Assembly (NCBI GenBank): GCA_002686355.1
Contig: NZBV01000026.1
Coordinates: 1-7,174, forward strand
Source: Candidatus Pacearchaeota archaeon
GTDB taxonomy: Archaea; Nanobdellota; Nanobdellia; Pacearchaeales; GW2011-AR1
DNA: 7,174 bases
Reading direction: 5' to 3'
Under the pieces are notes generated by a model, which searched no databases, was not told where the DNA came from, and saw nothing but the letters and a program-made list of their open reading frames with translations. Every line of letters starts with the position of its first letter. Positions within the stretch are counted from its first letter, which is position 1. Positions 5,885 to 7,174 of the stretch are shown here, piece by piece. A program made the position numbers and the translations under genes.

Positions 5885-5926
5885 ATTATGAAATCGTTCG
5901 GGCTCGCCTATTGGTGAACTCATAAT
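5885..5926 (+). other. Imperfect hairpin in a GC-richer patch of the intergenic region
   Basis: ATTATGA (5885-5891) pairs with TCATAAT (5920-5926), and after a 4-base bulge GTTC (5896-5899) pairs with GAAC (5916-5919). Inside, CGCC-TATT-GGTG could extend the fold. The right arm would be paired along its whole length. Bases 5841-5930 contain 38 G or C in 90, higher than the flanks. It could be a small structured RNA, a dispersed repeat or a decayed gene; no tRNA fold or known RNA is recognised. Confidence 0.3.
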
Positions 5927-5939
5927 CGGTTTTATCAAA

Positions 5940-6006
5940 CTGTTCGCTGAAAAAAATTTGTTAAAGGAAGATTTTCATTAATAGATCAAACATTAATTGC
6001 GAACAG
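5940..6006 (+). repeat. 8-bp inverted repeat with internal hairpins
   Basis: CTGTTCGC (5940-5947) and GCGAACAG (5999-6006) are perfect inverted repeats. Between them, TGAAAA (5948-5953) can pair with TTTTCA (5972-5977) and TTAAT (5978-5982) with ATTAA (5992-5996), which would give a three-way junction. The inner stems are AT-only or nearly so and may be chance. It could belong to a structured RNA or the malic enzyme upstream region. Confidence 0.3.
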
Positions 6007-6030
6007 AGTGAACCCATTTCTTCAATAATC

Positions 6031-6039
6031 TTTAAAAAC
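6031..6039 (+). promoter_or_regulatory. TATA box of the malic enzyme gene
   Basis: TTTAAAAAC is centred about 32 bases ahead of ATG 6067, which predicts transcription from near 6060 with a leader of a few bases. ATTAAATA at 6041-6048 is an alternative. There is no Shine-Dalgarno sequence ahead of the start. Confidence 0.45.
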
Positions 6040-6066
6040 TATTAAATAATCTGTATATAATTAAAA

Positions 6067-7174
6067 ATGGAAAAAAGAGCATTGGATTATCATTGTAAAA
6101 ATGAAACCAACCGTCCTGGAAAAATCGGGACTGCAATTACAAAGCCGTGCGAGAATCAGGATGACTTGTCCCTGGCTTATACCCCTGGTGTTGCTGTACC
6201 GTGCTTGAAAATAAAAGAAGATCCTGAAAAAGTTTATGATTATACAAGCAAAGGAAATTCTGTTGCTGTTGTTACAAATGGAACAGCTGTTCTGGGTCTT
6301 GGAAATATAGGTGCATTAGCTGGAAAACCAGTGATGGAAGGAAAAGCTGTTTTGTTTAAGAAGTTTGGAGATGTTGATGCTGTTGATATCCTGATTGATT
6401 CGCAGAATGTTGAAAAAATTGTTGAAACAGTGAAGTTGGTCTCTTCAACTTATGGAGGTATAAACCTAGAAGACATTAAAGCTCCTGAGTGTTTTGAAAT
6501 TGAAGAAAGGCTGAAAGAAATTTTGGATATTCCTGTTTTTCACGATGACCAGCACGGGACTGCAATTGTTTCTGCTGCAGGGCTTTTGAATGCTCTTGAA
6601 GTTGCAGGAAAGAAAATTGAAGAGATTAAGGTCGTGTTCTTAGGAGCAGGTGCTGCAGGAATTGCCTGTGCGAAGCTGTTTTTAGAGTTAGGTGTTAAGA
6701 AAGAGAATATAATTTTATGTGACAGCAAAGGAGTGATTTACAATGGAAGAGGCTCAACAAACAAATACAAGGACGAGTTTGCTGTTGATACAGAATTGAG
6801 AACTTTTGAAGAAGCGATTAAAGGATCTGATGTTTTTGTAGGGGTTTCTGTTAAGGATGCTCTGACTCCTTCAATGCTGAAGTCAATAAATAAAAATCCA
6901 ATTGTCTTTGCAATGGCAAACCCAGACCCTGAGATAACTTATGAGCTTGCAAAAGAAACACGGGAAGATGTTATTATGGCAACTGGTCGGAGCGATTATC
7001 CAAATCAGGTGAACAATGTTTTGGGTTTCCCTTTTATCTTTCGGGGTGCGCTGGATATTCGGGCAAAGGAGATAAATGAAGAGATGAAGATAGCTGCTGC
7101 AAAAGCACTTGCCAAAGTTGCCAAGGACAATGGTCTAAGAAAAGATTATATTATTCCTATGCCGTTTGACAAAA
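6067..7174 (+). CDS. Malic enzyme (NAD(P)-dependent, decarboxylating), C-terminus cut by right edge
   Basis: The enzyme oxidatively decarboxylates malate to pyruvate and CO2 with NAD(P)+ and a divalent metal, in the cytoplasm. The frame is open for 369 codons from ATG 6067 to the window end. Family features are YTPGVA (38-43) with the catalytic tyrosine Y39, and GKAVLFKKFG with the likely catalytic K94. Metal ligands are E135 and D136 in NLEDIKAPECFE and D161 in FHDDQHGTA (158-166). The Rossmann loop GAGAAGIA is at 193-200, and the substrate motif is ANPDPEI (284-290). Short prokaryotic malic enzymes have roughly 400-450 residues, so perhaps 30-80 residues are missing. There is no phosphotransacetylase part to judge. 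The acidic D219 after the last strand of the nucleotide fold (ILCDSKG) hints at NAD preference. The gene stands apart from its neighbours with its own promoter. Confidence 0.95.
   Translation, partial: MEKRALDYHCKNETNRPGKIGTAITKPCENQDDLSLAYTPGVAVPCLKIKEDPEKVYDYTSKGNSVAVVTNGTAVLGLGNIGALAGKPVMEGKAVLFKKFGDVDAVDILIDSQNVEKIVETVKLVSSTYGGINLEDIKAPECFEIEERLKEILDIPVFHDDQHGTAIVSAAGLLNALEVAGKKIEEIKVVFLGAGAAGIACAKLFLELGVKKENIILCDSKGVIYNGRGSTNKYKDEFAVDTELRTFEEAIKGSDVFVGVSVKDALTPSMLKSINKNPIVFAMANPDPEITYELAKETREDVIMATGRSDYPNQVNNVLGFPFIFRGALDIRAKEINEEMKIAAAKALAKVAKDNGLRKDYIIPMPFDK

Noticed and set aside
5876..5923. 15-codon minus-strand frame (MSSPIGEPERFHNGE) in the intergenic region
   Set aside because: It is too short, lacks a ribosome binding site, and overlaps the hairpin at 5885-5926; it is more likely noncoding.
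6540..6728. Minus-strand frame inside the malic enzyme gene
   Set aside because: It is a shadow of the conserved nucleotide-binding region of malic enzyme.

Overview
This AT-rich window looks like a piece of an archaeal chromosome, most likely from a small-genome (DPANN-type, Woesearchaeota/Pacearchaeota-like) lineage. The clues are TATA-type promoter elements about 25 bases ahead of most starts, leaderless or nearly leaderless genes, an archaeal-type tRNA thiolation enzyme, a DUF5652 membrane protein, and a secreted repeat protein of a kind I remember from DPANN genomes. The lineage is an inference; no rRNA or other marker is present.

Layout. Bases 1-510 (minus strand) hold the N-terminal part of a secreted protein built of nearly identical 77-residue, cysteine-rich repeats; it runs off the left edge. 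Bases 511-817 hold the two divergent promoters and, on the minus strand, what looks like a decayed short gene. Bases 818-1630 encode a TtuA/NcsA-type tRNA 2-thiouridine synthase that lacks the usual N-terminal zinc finger. It converges on a small DUF5652 membrane protein (1636-1917, minus), and a hairpin with a T run covers both stop codons. Bases 2034-4997 form a clear two-gene operon, nrdR-nrdJ: the ribonucleotide reductase repressor NrdR and a class II, adenosylcobalamin-dependent ribonucleotide reductase. Two NrdR-box-like sites flank the TATA element of this operon. Downstream are two small genes, each with its own TATA box: a probable ASCH-domain protein (5046-5411) and a cysteine-rich small-domain protein (5494-5826, PF04071-like). 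A 240-base gap (5827-6066) contains inverted repeats and is partly richer in GC than its surroundings. The window ends inside a malic enzyme gene (6067-7174, cut by the right edge).

How the genes work together. The core is deoxyribonucleotide supply. NrdR carries the ATP-cone nucleotide sensor, while NrdJ has none, so dNTP feedback on overall activity would act mainly at transcription through the tandem boxes. The PF04071-like protein belongs to a family that I recall being linked to cobalamin biosynthesis enzymes in methanogens, which is suggestive beside a cobalamin-dependent enzyme but unproven. The other genes (tRNA thiolation, ASCH, malic enzyme, secreted repeat protein) show no obvious functional tie to the operon. 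The most noteworthy signal is the bacterial-consensus tandem NrdR operator built around an archaeal TATA box.
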